Assembly: GCA_949752735.1 (NCBI GenBank)
Contig: OX457050.1
Span: forward strand, 39,657,553 to 39,721,552
Source: Lumbricus terrestris
Taxonomy: Eukaryota > Annelida > Clitellata > Crassiclitellata > Lumbricidae
Length of the DNA stretch: 64,000 bases
Direction: 5' to 3'
A model generated the notes under the pieces. It was not told where the DNA came from. It searched no databases and saw nothing but the letters and a program-made list of their open reading frames with translations. Made by a program: the position numbers and the translations under genes. Positions 9,760 to 20,158 of the stretch are shown one piece after another (the stretch's first letter is position 1; each line of letters begins with the position of its first letter).

Positions 9760-11692
9760 TTAAACAGAAAATAATCCATCATAGGTCAACAACAAATCAT
9801 TGTCTAGTGCAAAACCATGGTTAGAGCAATGCTCTAGAAATTCCTTTTCTATTGCAAACAATTCGTCACATATACCACATCCAAAAGGCTCTGCAATAAA
9901 AGGATTTAAATCGTCAATTGATTCCGTTTTCGTCATAATCATTAAACAATCTCCAACGTCAAGCGTCTTTGAAGGACCTGGAATTTCAGTGCTACGATTA
10001 ACCAATCTCTTTGTGAAACTTTCAGTTTCTTCATTAACACTTGAAATTCCTAATGCTCTGCATTCGTCAGAATAATTGAGATTATGGTTTCTATTCAGTT
10101 CAAGATCCTTTGGCTGTGTTTCAGAATGGAAACAACTCTGTTTAGTTTGAGTGTTGCTATCAGTAAAGCGTTTCCTCCATGTATTTGCGTTGCCATCGGC
10201 TTTCCTATTTCTCTTTAGATTTTCAGGTTCAACAAATAACTCATGACAAATTTCAACTGCAGGTGGTTTATTACAAGTATGAGTTTTCAATTCATTTTTA
10301 AGACCACTGGAATGTGAAATTTCTTTATCACATGACTGTGTCTTTTTTTCAGAATATATTCTCATGTGATACTTCGCATCAGTAAATCGTAAAAATGATT
10401 CGAAAAAGAAGTTGCATTTTTCTGGCAATTCTCCAGTATGGGTTCTTAATTTCTTATGTGACACTTCAGATTTCTGGCATTTGCAAATGATTTTTGACAT
10501 AGCTCACATTTGTATGGCTTTTCTCCTGTATGGATTCTCACATGTGCTTTGAGACTACCAGCATGTGCAAATGATTTCTGACATAGCTGACATTTGTATG
10601 GCTTTTCTCCCGAGTGGGTTCCCAAGTGTTCCTTGAAACTACTAAGTTGTGCAAATGATTTCTGACATAGCTGACATTTGTATGGCTTTTCTCCTGTATG
10701 GGTTCTCATGTGTTGCTTGAGACTACTAGCGTGTGCAAATGATTTCTGACATAGCTGACATTTGAATGACTTTTCTCCCGTATGAATTGTTACGTGTTTC
10801 TTTAGACTACTAAGTTGTGCAAATGATTTCTGACATAGCTGACATTTGTATGGCTTTTCTTTTGTATGGGTTCTCACGTGTTGCTTGAGACTACTAGCGC
10901 ATGCAAATGATTTCTGACATAGCTGACATCTGTACGGCTTTTCTCCCGAGTGGGTGCTTACATGTTTCTTGACACTACTAATGTGTGCAAATGATTTCTG
11001 ACATAGCTGACATTTGTATGGCTTTTCTCCTGTATGGGTTTTCACGTGTTGCTTGAGACTACTAGCGTGTGCAAATGATTTCTGACATAGCTGACATTTG
11101 AATGACTTTTCTCCCGTATGAATTTTTACGTGTTGCTTCAGATTGCTAAATTGTGCAAATGATTTATGACATAGCTGACATTTGTATGGCTTTTCTCTTG
11201 TGTGGGTTTTTACGTGTGTTTTGAGACTACTAACATTTGAAAATGATTTCTGACACAGCTGACATTTGTGTGGCTTTTCTCTTGTGTGGGTTTTTACGTG
11301 TTTATTGAGACTACTAACATCTGAAAATGATTTTTGACATAGCTGGCATGTGTTTGGCTTTTCTCCTGTATGGGTTCTCATGTGTTCCTTGAGACTACTA
11401 TGTCGTGCAAATGATTTCTGACATAGCTGACATTTGTATGGCTTTTCTCCGGAATGGGTTTTCACATGTTCCTTCAGACTAGCAGCTTTTAAAAATGATT
11501 TCTGACATAGCTGACATTTGTATGGCTTTTCTCCGGAATGGGTTTTCACATGTTCCTTCAGACTAGCAGCTTTTAAAAATGATTTCTGACATAGCTGACA
11601 TTTGTATGGCTTTTCTCCGGAATGGGTTATCACATGTTCCTTCAGACTAGCAGCTTTTAAAAATGATTTCTGACATAGCTGACATTTGTATG
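9760..11692 (-). pseudogene. C2H2 zinc-finger gene, 3' part, split by an LTR element and frameshifted
   Basis: Continues the exon that starts at 17669; the LTR element at 11693-16856 separates the parts. From 11692 down it encodes about 15 fingers with CQLCQKSF cores and TGEKP, SGEKP or TREKP linkers. Three successive fingers (LKAASLKEH) are 84-bp near-identical repeats. An 8-bp insertion at about 10443-10456 puts a stop after HIRN and shifts the rest. The remainder (10500-9760) has two or three decayed fingers, a linker, and the tail finger FGCGIC...FLEHCSNH with an altered end (DNDLLLTYDGLFSV) in place of the usual SP.DEL ending. Both the insertion and the shift argue against an intact product. 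Confidence 0.85.
11688..11692. repeat. Target duplication of LTR element 1 (left copy)
   Basis: GTATG here and at 16857-16861. Taking one copy out with the element restores the Tyr-Lys junction of the zinc-finger frame, which shows the element landed inside the exon. Confidence 0.95.
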
Positions 11693-12943
11693 TGTTGTAG
11701 AGTTGACATTACTATGTGCTTTAGTAGGCCTAATAGTTAGATTTAAGTAGATGATGTTTTATTATTAGATCTATGTTCAACTGAAATTGTATGTTGGTTA
11801 TGTAGACTATTATATATATATATATTTCGGCGGAGTTGGCTACCCTCACCCTTTGCGGAGTGGTTCCACTCGCTTCCTGCTTCTCACGACCCGAATGACC
11901 CCGGGGTCGAAGAGAGTCGGATGACCCCGACGACCTGGGCGTAATGAAGAATGTTCACACCCCCTCCACCTACCCTGGCGGAGTGGCACCCCTTTCTGGC
12001 GTCCTACAGCCCTAGCGTGGGGGAGAAGAAGGGGACTGGAGGGAAAATATAGCCTACACCAACGGCGGATCGGAAGAAAAAAGACGAGTCGAAGTCGGGA
12101 CGGCAGAGAGGAGGGAACGGAGAACGACGGGTGTTCGAGCGATCAACAGAACTCTCGTCGAACAACTCGTCTACAGACCGCGGGTCTAACGTCAACGGAC
12201 CGGTTGTCGAGACACCGCGTTCGAACGGACTAGAATCTTAAGCCTGTGCGCCCGATACGACGAGCGGAGTATTATAGTCGGGACGATGCTCGACCCGCTC
12301 TGAAGGGAACAGGAGCATTTTCTTCATTTGGACTCTGCCGACGGAATCTTCCAGGTATTCACTTAGTAGTGATAGACTATCGCTCTAACGACCAGTTTTC
12401 GGCGGAGCGAATTGTGTTGCGGACAATATACTACACCTTCATCGATCCATGCAGGATACGTAGCCTACTACACGCCACACCACGACCATCCATGCGGACC
12501 GTTGCCTCGTCGCCCTCCCCACGCGCCACTCCGCCGCCCCCGGGGGTCCACGGTATTGTGTATTGTGTATTTTTTAAAACATTGGATTCATAGATACATG
12601 TTGTCGTCATCATGGACGTATGATTCAAATCGAACCTTTTAAGATTTTAATACCTTTGGACTTTTCCGGTTTCTATGCATCGATTGGATAATTTCACTTT
12701 CATTCATCCATCAAATCATTCGCAATTCACTCATTCATTCGGTCGTTCATTCAGTTAAACTATCTTACACGATACGAATAATATGCCTATGTAAAATTGT
12801 CATGAACCAATTATAATATGTTTTCCCTTCTTTTAAAATTCTGACTCCGAGTCTGTTCAAATTTATCTATAACTCCTCATTATATATCCCGGTTGGTCTG
12901 AAGGTAACCCGATAAGGCCACTAAATTAGATAGGACCACAACA
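11693..12943 (+). repeat. 5' LTR of element 1
   Basis: Begins TGTTGTAGAGTTGACATT and ends GGACCACAACA. It carries a TA run near 11811-11825, a GC-rich block at 11830-12560 and an AT-rich end. Small ORFs inside recur identically in the 3' LTR and are not called as genes. Confidence 0.93.
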
Positions 12944-12965
12944 ATTGGCGAGCCTGCCAGGAGGA
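12944..12965 (+). promoter_or_regulatory. Likely primer-binding site of element 1
   Basis: TTGGCGAGCCTGCCAGGAGG directly follows the 5' LTR, the place where a tRNA 3' end primes minus-strand synthesis. I cannot assign the tRNA from memory. Confidence 0.6.
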
Positions 12966-13392
12966 GGGCCCACGTCACTGCATTTGGTCGCCCAGCAGGG
13001 AGCATTAATTAATTTATTGTTCTGGCTGCTGGTGGTTAATTCCATTGAGGTGCTTCCTCGCGAAGATCTACTTCATACGACTGACTGAGTGATATTTATG
13101 TTTGTGATCCTTTTAATTGCGGCTGGGTCCTTTTACCTCATAGTCGGGATTCGAGGTGACAAGTTTACTTGATCTCATATCAAGCGAGAGTAGCCTATAC
13201 GATTCAGACGGATGTAGATGATCAGGTCTTACAGAGCATTGGGAATATTATTTTGATCCCGTTAGGATAAGTTTCTGTGATTGATTATTATAGTAGGCTT
13301 AGGAATTGAGAAGTTCATTGGTTTGTTTTGATATAAGAGAGCGAATTGAATAGTCACATTCTGTCAGTCTCATTGCGTCTGCCTCGTTAAGC

Positions 13393-15540
13393 ATGGAGAT
13401 TTCTGCTTTAACTGCGGCAGGTAAAGAATTAGGCCTTTCAGGCGATGAGCTAAGAATTTTCGTTGGCGAACAGCAGGCAGCTGCACGCGAAGAGCGCCGG
13501 CTGGCCCGTGAGTTAGAATCGCAGGAAAGAGAGAGAGAAGGACGAGAAAAGGAGAGGGAACTAGAAAGAATAGAAAGAGAAAAGGAGAGGGAAAGACTTG
13601 AAAGAGAAAAAGAAGTAGAAAGATTAGACAAAGAAAAGGAGAGGGAAAGACTTGAAAGAGAAAAAGAAGTAGAAAGATTAGACAAAGAAAAGGAGAGGGA
13701 AAGAGAAGAGAGAGAAAGAGAAAGGGAGAGGGAAAGAGAAGAAAGAGAAAGGGAAAGGCAAGAAGCCGAAAGAGAAGCCGTTCGCCGACACGAGTTGGAG
13801 GTGCTAAGGCTAAAAGCCTCGGTCATCGCACGGGACCGTGAGGAATTGGAAGACGAGGGTCATAGCAATAGCAGTGGCATAAATGATAGATATAGTATCT
13901 CAGGCAGAGGAGGTAAGCTGCCTAAACTGCCGTCATTCGATGAGAATCGTGATAATATCGATTCTTATTTGAAACGATTCGAACGGTACGCGGACAGCAT
14001 GGATTGGAAGGTGGAACGGAGACCATTGTATTTGTCCTCTCTGCTTACTGGCAGTGCATTAGAAGTGTTTTCTAGGCTAAGCGCAGAGCAGGCAAATGAC
14101 TACACCGCATTGAAACATGCTCTTCTTGAGAGATACCAACTGAACGCAGAAGGCTTCAGAAAACGATTCTACGGCGCTAAGCTCGAGACAGCAGAAACCA
14201 TTCCCCAGTTTCTAGCCAGAATAGATGGGTACTGGGCCCGGTGGCTTGACCTGGAGGGTGTAGAGCAATCATATGAAGGAGTGAAGGAAGTCATTCTCAG
14301 AGAAAGGGTTTTGTCTGCTTTGCCTATGGAGGCATCGGTTTACATCAAGGAGCGCGCGGAAAAGAGAATTGAGAAGATAACAGAATTAGCCCAGAGTTTC
14401 ATAGACGCCCATAAGGAAGACGACAGTGGGGGTAGATATTCAAATGAGGAAACCTTTGACCGACAGCGCCAGACGGTGGCAATAAATCAAGTAGGGCGCG
14501 AGCAGCTGGGCCAGAGGAGACCGGACATCAGGCAGCAGCAGAGGGCGGGACCAGGTCAGAGGCTCTGCTTTATATGCTCTAGCCCCTCCCATATAGCATC
14601 ACAATGCAACTACGCCTTCAAGAGGCAGCAACAGGGTGACACGCAAGCAGACAATTTATCCCCCCATCAGCAGAGTGGCGGGGGAGAACCCCACACGGCA
14701 TCACTAGTGCAGGTTGACAGGCAAGGAGAAGAGGGTACTAGTAGCGGGGCGGAGCCGCGAGGCCCCAACGGTGTTGCCTACGCCTTGTGCGTTGCCCACA
14801 ATAGAGCAGGTTGTTCGCATTGTATGAAATACTGCCACAGACCGGATGTCCCAGCCGGTGGCCAAGCGGTCTTTGAGGTATATCAGACCGGAGGCGGGAT
14901 GCCCAGATTCAGGGCCCTGCTAGACAATAAACGGGCCGACTGCATTAGGGATTCTGGCTGTACAACGGTCATAGTGAGAAAGTCGCTAATCGACCCCACC
15001 AGGCTAACAGGAAGATTAAGGATCTGTAGGCTAGCGGACGGGACTGAGGTTGACTGTCCAGAAACAGAAGTGGACATAGTATCACCTTTCTTTCAGGGTA
15101 AGACACTGGCCCTATGCATGAATAATCCCGCGGCCGACCTGCTCATAGGCAACATCAAGGGGGCATCCCTCCACCCGGCACGTGCTAGTCGCAACATACC
15201 GGCGTACGCAGGGACTGAAACCAGCGCAAAGAGAAGCGAGGGAGGATACAGGTCCTGTGTGGCGGGTGATAGACGCGGCCATATGAGGTCTAATGCCACA
15301 AATTGGAGAGATAAACATGCTGATATCGGGCTCAATGATAGGATGAGATACAAAGGAGATTGTTTAGACTGGCGACGGCCGAGCCAGAGATTAAGGTCGA
15401 GAGCGGATGCGGATGGTGACGTAAGAACGTTAGGTCTGGAGAAAATTTGGAATAATGGATCACGGATAAGAAAGACATGGCTAAACTCGAGAAGGAGAGT
15501 TTCTGAGTCTAAGAGAGGCAATGATGTGGTGGACTGGTGA
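13393..15540 (+). CDS. Gag-protease polyprotein of LTR element 1
   Basis: 715 codons from the ATG at 13393. Residues about 30-140 are a highly charged Arg/Glu coiled coil built of repeats such as EREKERERLEREKEVERLD. Residues about 165-345 form a capsid region whose second half (FRKRF...W...ILRERVLSALP...YIKER) resembles the SCAN domain and the Gag of Gmr1-like Gypsy elements. A CCHC knuckle (CFICSSPSHIASQC) is near residue 391, and an aspartic-protease-like DSG near residue 520. Gag assembles the particle, the knuckle binds RNA, and the protease would process the polyprotein. The frame runs about 100 residues past the protease into sequence without a domain, then stops where polymerase should begin. 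The ORF is uninterrupted. Confidence 0.85.
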   Translation: MEISALTAAGKELGLSGDELRIFVGEQQAAAREERRLARELESQEREREGREKERELERIEREKERERLEREKEVERLDKEKERERLEREKEVERLDKEKEREREEREREREREREERERERQEAEREAVRRHELEVLRLKASVIARDREELEDEGHSNSSGINDRYSISGRGGKLPKLPSFDENRDNIDSYLKRFERYADSMDWKVERRPLYLSSLLTGSALEVFSRLSAEQANDYTALKHALLERYQLNAEGFRKRFYGAKLETAETIPQFLARIDGYWARWLDLEGVEQSYEGVKEVILRERVLSALPMEASVYIKERAEKRIEKITELAQSFIDAHKEDDSGGRYSNEETFDRQRQTVAINQVGREQLGQRRPDIRQQQRAGPGQRLCFICSSPSHIASQCNYAFKRQQQGDTQADNLSPHQQSGGGEPHTASLVQVDRQGEEGTSSGAEPRGPNGVAYALCVAHNRAGCSHCMKYCHRPDVPAGGQAVFEVYQTGGGMPRFRALLDNKRADCIRDSGCTTVIVRKSLIDPTRLTGRLRICRLADGTEVDCPETEVDIVSPFFQGKTLALCMNNPAADLLIGNIKGASLHPARASRNIPAYAGTETSAKRSEGGYRSCVAGDRRGHMRSNATNWRDKHADIGLNDRMRYKGDCLDWRRPSQRLRSRADADGDVRTLGLEKIWNNGSRIRKTWLNSRRRVSESKRGNDVVDW

Positions 15541-15589
15541 ACATCGAGGTAATGGTCAACTCGGCGAGATTTGATATATCAAATCTTCT

Positions 15590-15605
15590 AAATATGGGGG
15601 GCCAT
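15590..15605 (+). promoter_or_regulatory. Polypurine-like tract before the 3' LTR
   Basis: A G-rich stretch (ATGGGGGGCC) within 10 bases of the LTR start, the expected site of plus-strand priming. Confidence 0.6.
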
Positions 15606-16856
15606 TGTTGTAGAGTTGACATTACTATGTGCTTTAGTAGGCCTAATAGTTAGATTTAAGTAGATGATGTTTTATTATTAGATCTATGTTCAACTGAAAT
15701 TGTATGTTGGTTATGTAGACTATTATATATATATATATTTCGGCGGAGTTGGCTACCCTCACCCTTTGCGGAGTGGTTCCACTCGCTTCCTGCTTCTCAC
15801 GACCCGAATGACCCCGGGGTCGAAGAGAGTCGGATGACCCCGACGACCTGGGCGTAATGAAGAATGTTCACACCCCCTCCACCTACCCTGGCGGAGTGGC
15901 ACCCCTTTCTGGCGTCCTACAGCCCTAGCGTGGGGGAGAAGAAGGGGACTGGAGGGAAAATATAGCCTACACCAACGGCGGATCGGAAGAAAAAAGACGA
16001 GTCGAAGTCGGGACGGCAGAGAGGAGGGAACGGAGAACGACGGGTGTTCGAGCGATCAACAGAACTCTCGTCGAACAACTCGTCTACAGACCGCGGGTCT
16101 AACGTCAACGGACCGGTTGTCGAGACACCGCGTTCGAACGGACTAGAATCTTAAGCCTGTGCGCCCGATACGACGAGCGGAGTATTATAGTCGGGACGAT
16201 GCTCGACCCGCTCTGAAGGGAACAGGAGCATTTTCTTCATTTGGACTCTGCCGACGGAATCTTCCAGGTATTCACTTAGTAGTGATAGACTATCGCTCTA
16301 ACGACCAGTTTTCGGCGGAGCGAATTGTGTTGCGGACAATATACTACACCTTCATCGATCCATGCAGGATACGTAGCCTACTACACGCCACACCACGACC
16401 ATCCATGCGGACCGTTGCCTCGTCGCCCTCCCCACGCGCCACTCCGCCGCCCCCGGGGGTCCACGGTATTGTGTATTGTGTATTTTTTAAAACATTGGAT
16501 TCATAGATACATGTTGTCGTCATCATGGACGTATGATTCAAATCGAACCTTTTAAGATTTTAATACCTTTGGACTTTTCCGGTTTCTATGCATCGATTGG
16601 ATAATTTCACTTTCATTCATCCATCAAATCATTCGCAATTCACTCATTCATTCGGTCGTTCATTCAGTTAAACTATCTTACACGATACGAATAATATGCC
16701 TATGTAAAATTGTCATGAACCAATTATAATATGTTTTCCCTTCTTTTAAAATTCTGACTCCGAGTCTGTTCAAATTTATCTATAACTCCTCATTATATAT
16801 CCCGGTTGGTCTGAAGGTAACCCGATAAGGCCACTAAATTAGATAGGACCACAACA
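15606..16856 (+). repeat. 3' LTR of element 1
   Basis: Same length as the 5' LTR and the same sequence wherever I compared them (constant offset 3913 bp). It ends ...CCACAACA directly before the right GTATG duplication. Confidence 0.93.
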
Positions 16857-17669
16857 GTATGGCTTTTCTCCGGAATGGGTTTTCACATGTTCCTTCAGAC
16901 TAGCAGCTTTTAAAAATGATTTCTGACATAACTGACATTTGTATGTCTTTTCTCCAGAGTGCGTCCTCGCGTGTTCCTTGAGACTACCAAGTCGTGCAAA
17001 TGATTTCTGACATATTTCACATTTGTAAGGCTTTTGTCCTGAGTGGGTTATCATGTGTTGCTTGAGACTATTAGTGCGATTAAATGATTTCTGACATAGC
17101 TGACATTTGTATGGCTTTTCTCCGGAATGGGTTTTCAAATGTTCCTTGAGACCACCAGCTTGTGAAAATGATTTTTGACATAGCTGGCATGTGTATGGCT
17201 TTTCTTTTGTATGAGTTCTCACATGTATCTTGAGATTACTTAGTTGTGCAAATGATTTCTGACATAGCTTACATTTGTGAGGCTTTTCTCCTGTGTTCTT
17301 TCTCCTGTGGACATTCAGGTCATAAACTAACGGAAATGGTGCATCGCTTGACTGACACCTGTGTTTTTGTGGTTTTTCACCGGTATGAATTCTCGTGTGT
17401 TCCTCGAGATCAGTAGCTTGTGTAAACGATGTCTGACATAAGTGGCATTTGTGTGGCTTCTCTCCATTATACATTCGTATGTTATTCATCAGATTACCAA
17501 CTTGTGCGGATGAGTTCTGACAAAACTGGTATATCTGTGAAAGGTCTTCACCATCAGTTTGAAAATTGAGTTCATTGTAATGACCGATATAAGTGCTTTC
17601 TGACATGTTCAATGTAGATGCAGTCTGTGCCAGTTGTTGGCTTGAAGATGTGATAATACTACGATTCAT
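16857..17669 (-). pseudogene. C2H2 zinc-finger gene, 5' part (split by LTR element 1)
   Basis: Starts at the ATG at 17669. The first 60 residues have no finger (NMSESTYIGHYNELNF). A half finger (CQNSSAQ) follows, then about six good fingers (CHLCQTSF, CKLCQKSF, CQLCQKSF, CEICQKSF) and one decayed finger (RCQSSDAPFPLVYDL). The last complete finger is LKAASLKEH, identical in type to the three in the 3' part, so the original gene had four such fingers in a row. The frame is cut in GEKPY by the LTR element. With the 3' part the gene had about 22 fingers. There is no KRAB, SCAN or BTB domain in the N-terminus. The start is chosen because it is the first ATG after upstream stops. Confidence 0.85.
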
Positions 17670-17970
17670 AATCCGTGTGACCTCAGAAGTACTTGTTAAA
17701 TATGGGCTGGAATGTTAATTAATGTGATCAAGTTGATTAACACAGTTTAACAGTTGTGGAATCTGTAGAAAATGACAAAATTTAATAGGAATGTAGAGAT
17801 TGTTCTCTTATCTAAAATGTCGTTACAATCATTACTTGCAAATATAATATTCAATACAAGATAGCTTATGTATTTAAATGGCACATTAAACTACTTTATT
17901 AAGAAACACATTGACAGAACTGTTTTGATGCTGTAGGTAAGATGCAAATAGAATAGAACCTATTTCTTCT
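17670..17970. other. 5' flank of the zinc-finger gene
   Basis: AT-rich. On the minus strand a possible acceptor (AACATTCCAG, about 17715-17725) lies upstream of the start codon. No other feature. Confidence 0.3.
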
Positions 17971-18060
17971 CTCGTGGCCTTGCGCACTGGGAGCGCCTCT
18001 GAACGGTTTCACCTTAGTAGAGGCGCTTTATAAATGTTTTATACAATACAATACAATAGA
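17971..18060 (+). mobile_element. 3' fragment of a tRNA-derived SINE
   Basis: Contains GGGAGCGCCTCTGA and GAGGCGCTTTATAAATG, the 3' body seen in the complete SINE at 19684, with a terminal (AATAC)n tail. The tRNA head is missing. Confidence 0.7.
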
Positions 18061-18549
18061 ATGGAGTGACTAAAGAGGTTGACTGACTTTATGATAATAT
18101 GAACAAGGACAGAAACAGTTTTCTGGAAAGTAACTTTAACAATAAAAAATGCATAAATTTCAGATTCAAGGGTTGGAAGAAACAGTGAAGATAGGTGGGC
18201 TAGGAGTGCCACTGGAAACTGCATTTCAAGTGCAGCACTGTAGCCTGCATAGATGCAGACGCGATATCATGCGAGTATATTTAACGCATTGAAGTCAGAA
18301 TCCAAGTTCAGGTACTTGTCGGTTAATTCACCGCCAAACACACAAAATCAGCCTTGTTCTTTTTAATCAATCCAACTATCCAACTTGAGAATTAGATTGG
18401 ATTAGGAGATATTTAAGAGAATTAAGCGCAGCTGTAAAAATTGCTTTAAATAATTGCGACATTAACTGACAGTCAACGGAACGGAAGCAGCAAATAAATT
18501 GACAAGAAAACCAGTTGAATTTTAGATAATCTTTACCTAAGAAATTAAG

Positions 18550-18619
18550 ATGGCTAAGAAGTCAAACTTAGTCCTACACACCGTAATTATACTGTGTTTT
18601 ATATTTTGTGTGAAATGTG
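18550..18619 (+). CDS. Possible first coding exon with signal peptide
   Basis: ATG at 18550 in a good context (A at -3, G at +4) encodes MAKKSNLVLH followed by the hydrophobic run TVIILCFIFCVKC, a typical secretion signal with a basic start. At codon 24 the sequence reads TGTG|GTAAGA, a strong 5' splice donor, which gives a phase-1 intron as is common after signal-peptide exons. No downstream exon could be identified within the window. If real, it starts a secreted or membrane protein gene unrelated to the zinc fingers. A chance hydrophobic ORF next to GTAAG cannot be excluded. Confidence 0.4.
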
Positions 18620-19084
18620 GTAAGAATCAAGTACAAGAAAGGGTAAAAAATAGCAGTAGGTAAAAATCGTAAGCACTAAATTAATAATGCTCAGTGTTTT
18701 GTCAATGGACATAATATAATGTTAAACCTTATCGAAACTGTGATAACTCTTTGAAATTGATATTAAATTTTGCATTATATTTCATATGGCATTAATTTTC
18801 ATGCGTTCTGTAATTATCCATTTCATTCATACTACTCTGAGGTTGATTTGACGACCCCTATTGATGTCTTTGGCGAATGGCAATATATATATGTGACATG
18901 ATTTGCAAACTGGAATTGACATTTCGTGTTGGTCTGTTTATAAAATTCTTTTCATTGAAAGGAGATCAATTAAGTCCGAAGCAAGATAAAACATCCTGTA
19001 TGAAGGCAAGATCAAGCATCCTGGATGAAGGCAAGATGAAAATCCTGGATGAAAAGGTAAACTGGCTAAGCTATTATTCTGCTG
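18620..19084. other. No feature seen
   Basis: AT-rich, with a short ORF (18877-19092) made partly of degenerate ATCCTGGATGAAGGCAAGAT repeats. It would be intron if the exon at 18550 is real. Confidence 0.35.
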
Positions 19085-19171
19085 TCATCTAGGCAAACTA
19101 GAAGTTGGATTTATTAAAGATAACGCTAGAACGTTAGTTTTTGGTGGTCGGCTAAAAAGCAAGTAGGCCTA
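19085..19171 (+). repeat. One-ended fragment of the TCCGACCACCAA foldback family
   Basis: Matches in reverse the left part of the element at 62701-63078: AACTAGAAGTTGGATTTATT, AACGTTAG, TTGGTGGTCGGCTAAAAAGC. It ends in a TAGGCCTA octamer. Confidence 0.65.
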
Positions 19172-19619
19172 CCCGCAGCGCTAATCTATAAGAATATGCA
19201 ATTCATATCACCTTTAGTAGCGCACGAGAAGTAAATGTTGTGTACACAAACGCTTTAACCATTGATATGTATTATAGTTGACTGGATAGGTAAAGCTTCG
19301 GTTAATGGTCTATGGCCGACGGCGAATCACACGTGACTTCCTGTCAGGGAGGCACGTGCTTGGACATAATGTAAACCCATGTTAAATTCGTCAGCTTTAA
19401 AGACTATTTTCAAGAAATCTGGTCGGTGGCCGCTAAATACAGTTAGGTTGATTGTTTTGTATGTCACTCAACTCAAAAACCTCAGTCTGGTTTTAAACAA
19501 TTTTGTATTATTGCTGAGAAATTTGCGTTTTAAAGCGGAGTGTTGTGCCGCCTATCCTTTACTATGGAATCCTGGGACTTGCCGCAGAGAATCTTGGGGT
19601 TTGCCGCAAAGAATCCTGG
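19172..19619. other. No gene recognised
   Basis: Short ORFs only. AATCCTGG(G/A) with TTGCCGCA is repeated near 19560-19620. Confidence 0.3.
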
Positions 19620-20004
19620 AATATCCCTGAGTGAGAGATAATCCAAACGTTCATAGGCAATTAGCTATCCAGTACTTTTTTTGTGGGGCGCGGTGGTGTA
19701 GTGGTGGCGTCGCCGCCTTGAAACCGGAAGGTTCGAGGTTCGAATCCACCTCCCCGCGTAGGGACCTTGGGCAAGTCCTTCACTCTCAATTGCTCAACGC
19801 TTCGGCGTGAAACTCCGATGCAGTGTCCGCGCTGTAGTCGGGAGCGCCTCTGAGTAGCGGTTGAGAGCTGGAAGAGGCGCTATAACAAGTGCGCATACAA
19901 ATACTATAAAGTACATATCAATGATCCCTGGGATATCCCTGAGTGAGCGATAATCGGAACTTTCATAAGCAATTAGCTATCCAGTAAACTATAATACATA
20001 TCAA
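19620..20004 (+). repeat. Duplicated ~80-bp unit with a SINE inside the first copy
   Basis: ATATCCCTGAGTGAG(A/C)GATAATC...GCAATTAGCTATCCAGTA occurs at 19620-19676 and again at about 19930-19985, each followed eventually by TACATATCAATG. The SINE separates the two halves of the first copy. Confidence 0.7.
19684..19915 (+). mobile_element. tRNA-derived SINE, near complete
   Basis: The head has pol III promoter boxes: box A-like TGGTGTAGTGG (about 19694) and a perfect box B GGTTCGAATCC (19737-19747). The body has TTGGGCAAGTCCTTCACTCT and GGAGCGCCTCTGAGTAGCGG. It ends GAGGCGCTATAACAAGTGCG. SINEs of this type borrow LINE machinery; the partner is not evident here. Confidence 0.85.
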
Positions 20005-20029
20005 TGGCTTTAACTTTCAAATGTTAAAA

Positions 20030-20108
20030 AATGGCGGACGATTACTTAAAACAAACCGAACCCAAGAGTTCTTTTAAATTACTTGTTAATTTCCGCCATC
20101 TGGCGAAC
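20030..20108 (+). repeat. Partial copy of the YY1-motif dispersed repeat
   Basis: AAAATGGCGGACGATTAC at the left and AATTTCCGCCATCTGGCGAA at the right, with a shortened middle. Confidence 0.5.
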
Positions 20109-20158
20109 AGGTTGGACGTGAGATGTTAACCCTCGGGCTACCAATGGGTGGTATCCAT

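Larger units (their letters stand above)
11693..16856 (+). mobile_element. Non-autonomous Ty3/Gypsy-type LTR retrotransposon (SCAN-like Gag), recent
   Basis: Two 1251-bp LTRs (TGTTGT...ACAACA) flank a 2662-bp interior, with a 5-bp GTATG target duplication outside. The blocks I compared between LTRs match base for base, including the TA run, which suggests recent insertion. The interior holds one Gag-protease ORF and no reverse transcriptase, RNase H or integrase, so movement needs enzymes from a relative. It lies antisense to the zinc-finger exon it interrupts. Confidence 0.92.

Noticed and set aside
12246..12593. ORFs inside the LTRs (repeated at 16159-16506 and in the other frames)
   Set aside because: They lie wholly within identical LTRs, overlap in several frames and show no domain; by-products of GC-rich LTR sequence.
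19684..19760. A tRNA gene (boxes A and B present)
   Set aside because: No cloverleaf could be closed and the sequence continues into a SINE body present elsewhere in the window.
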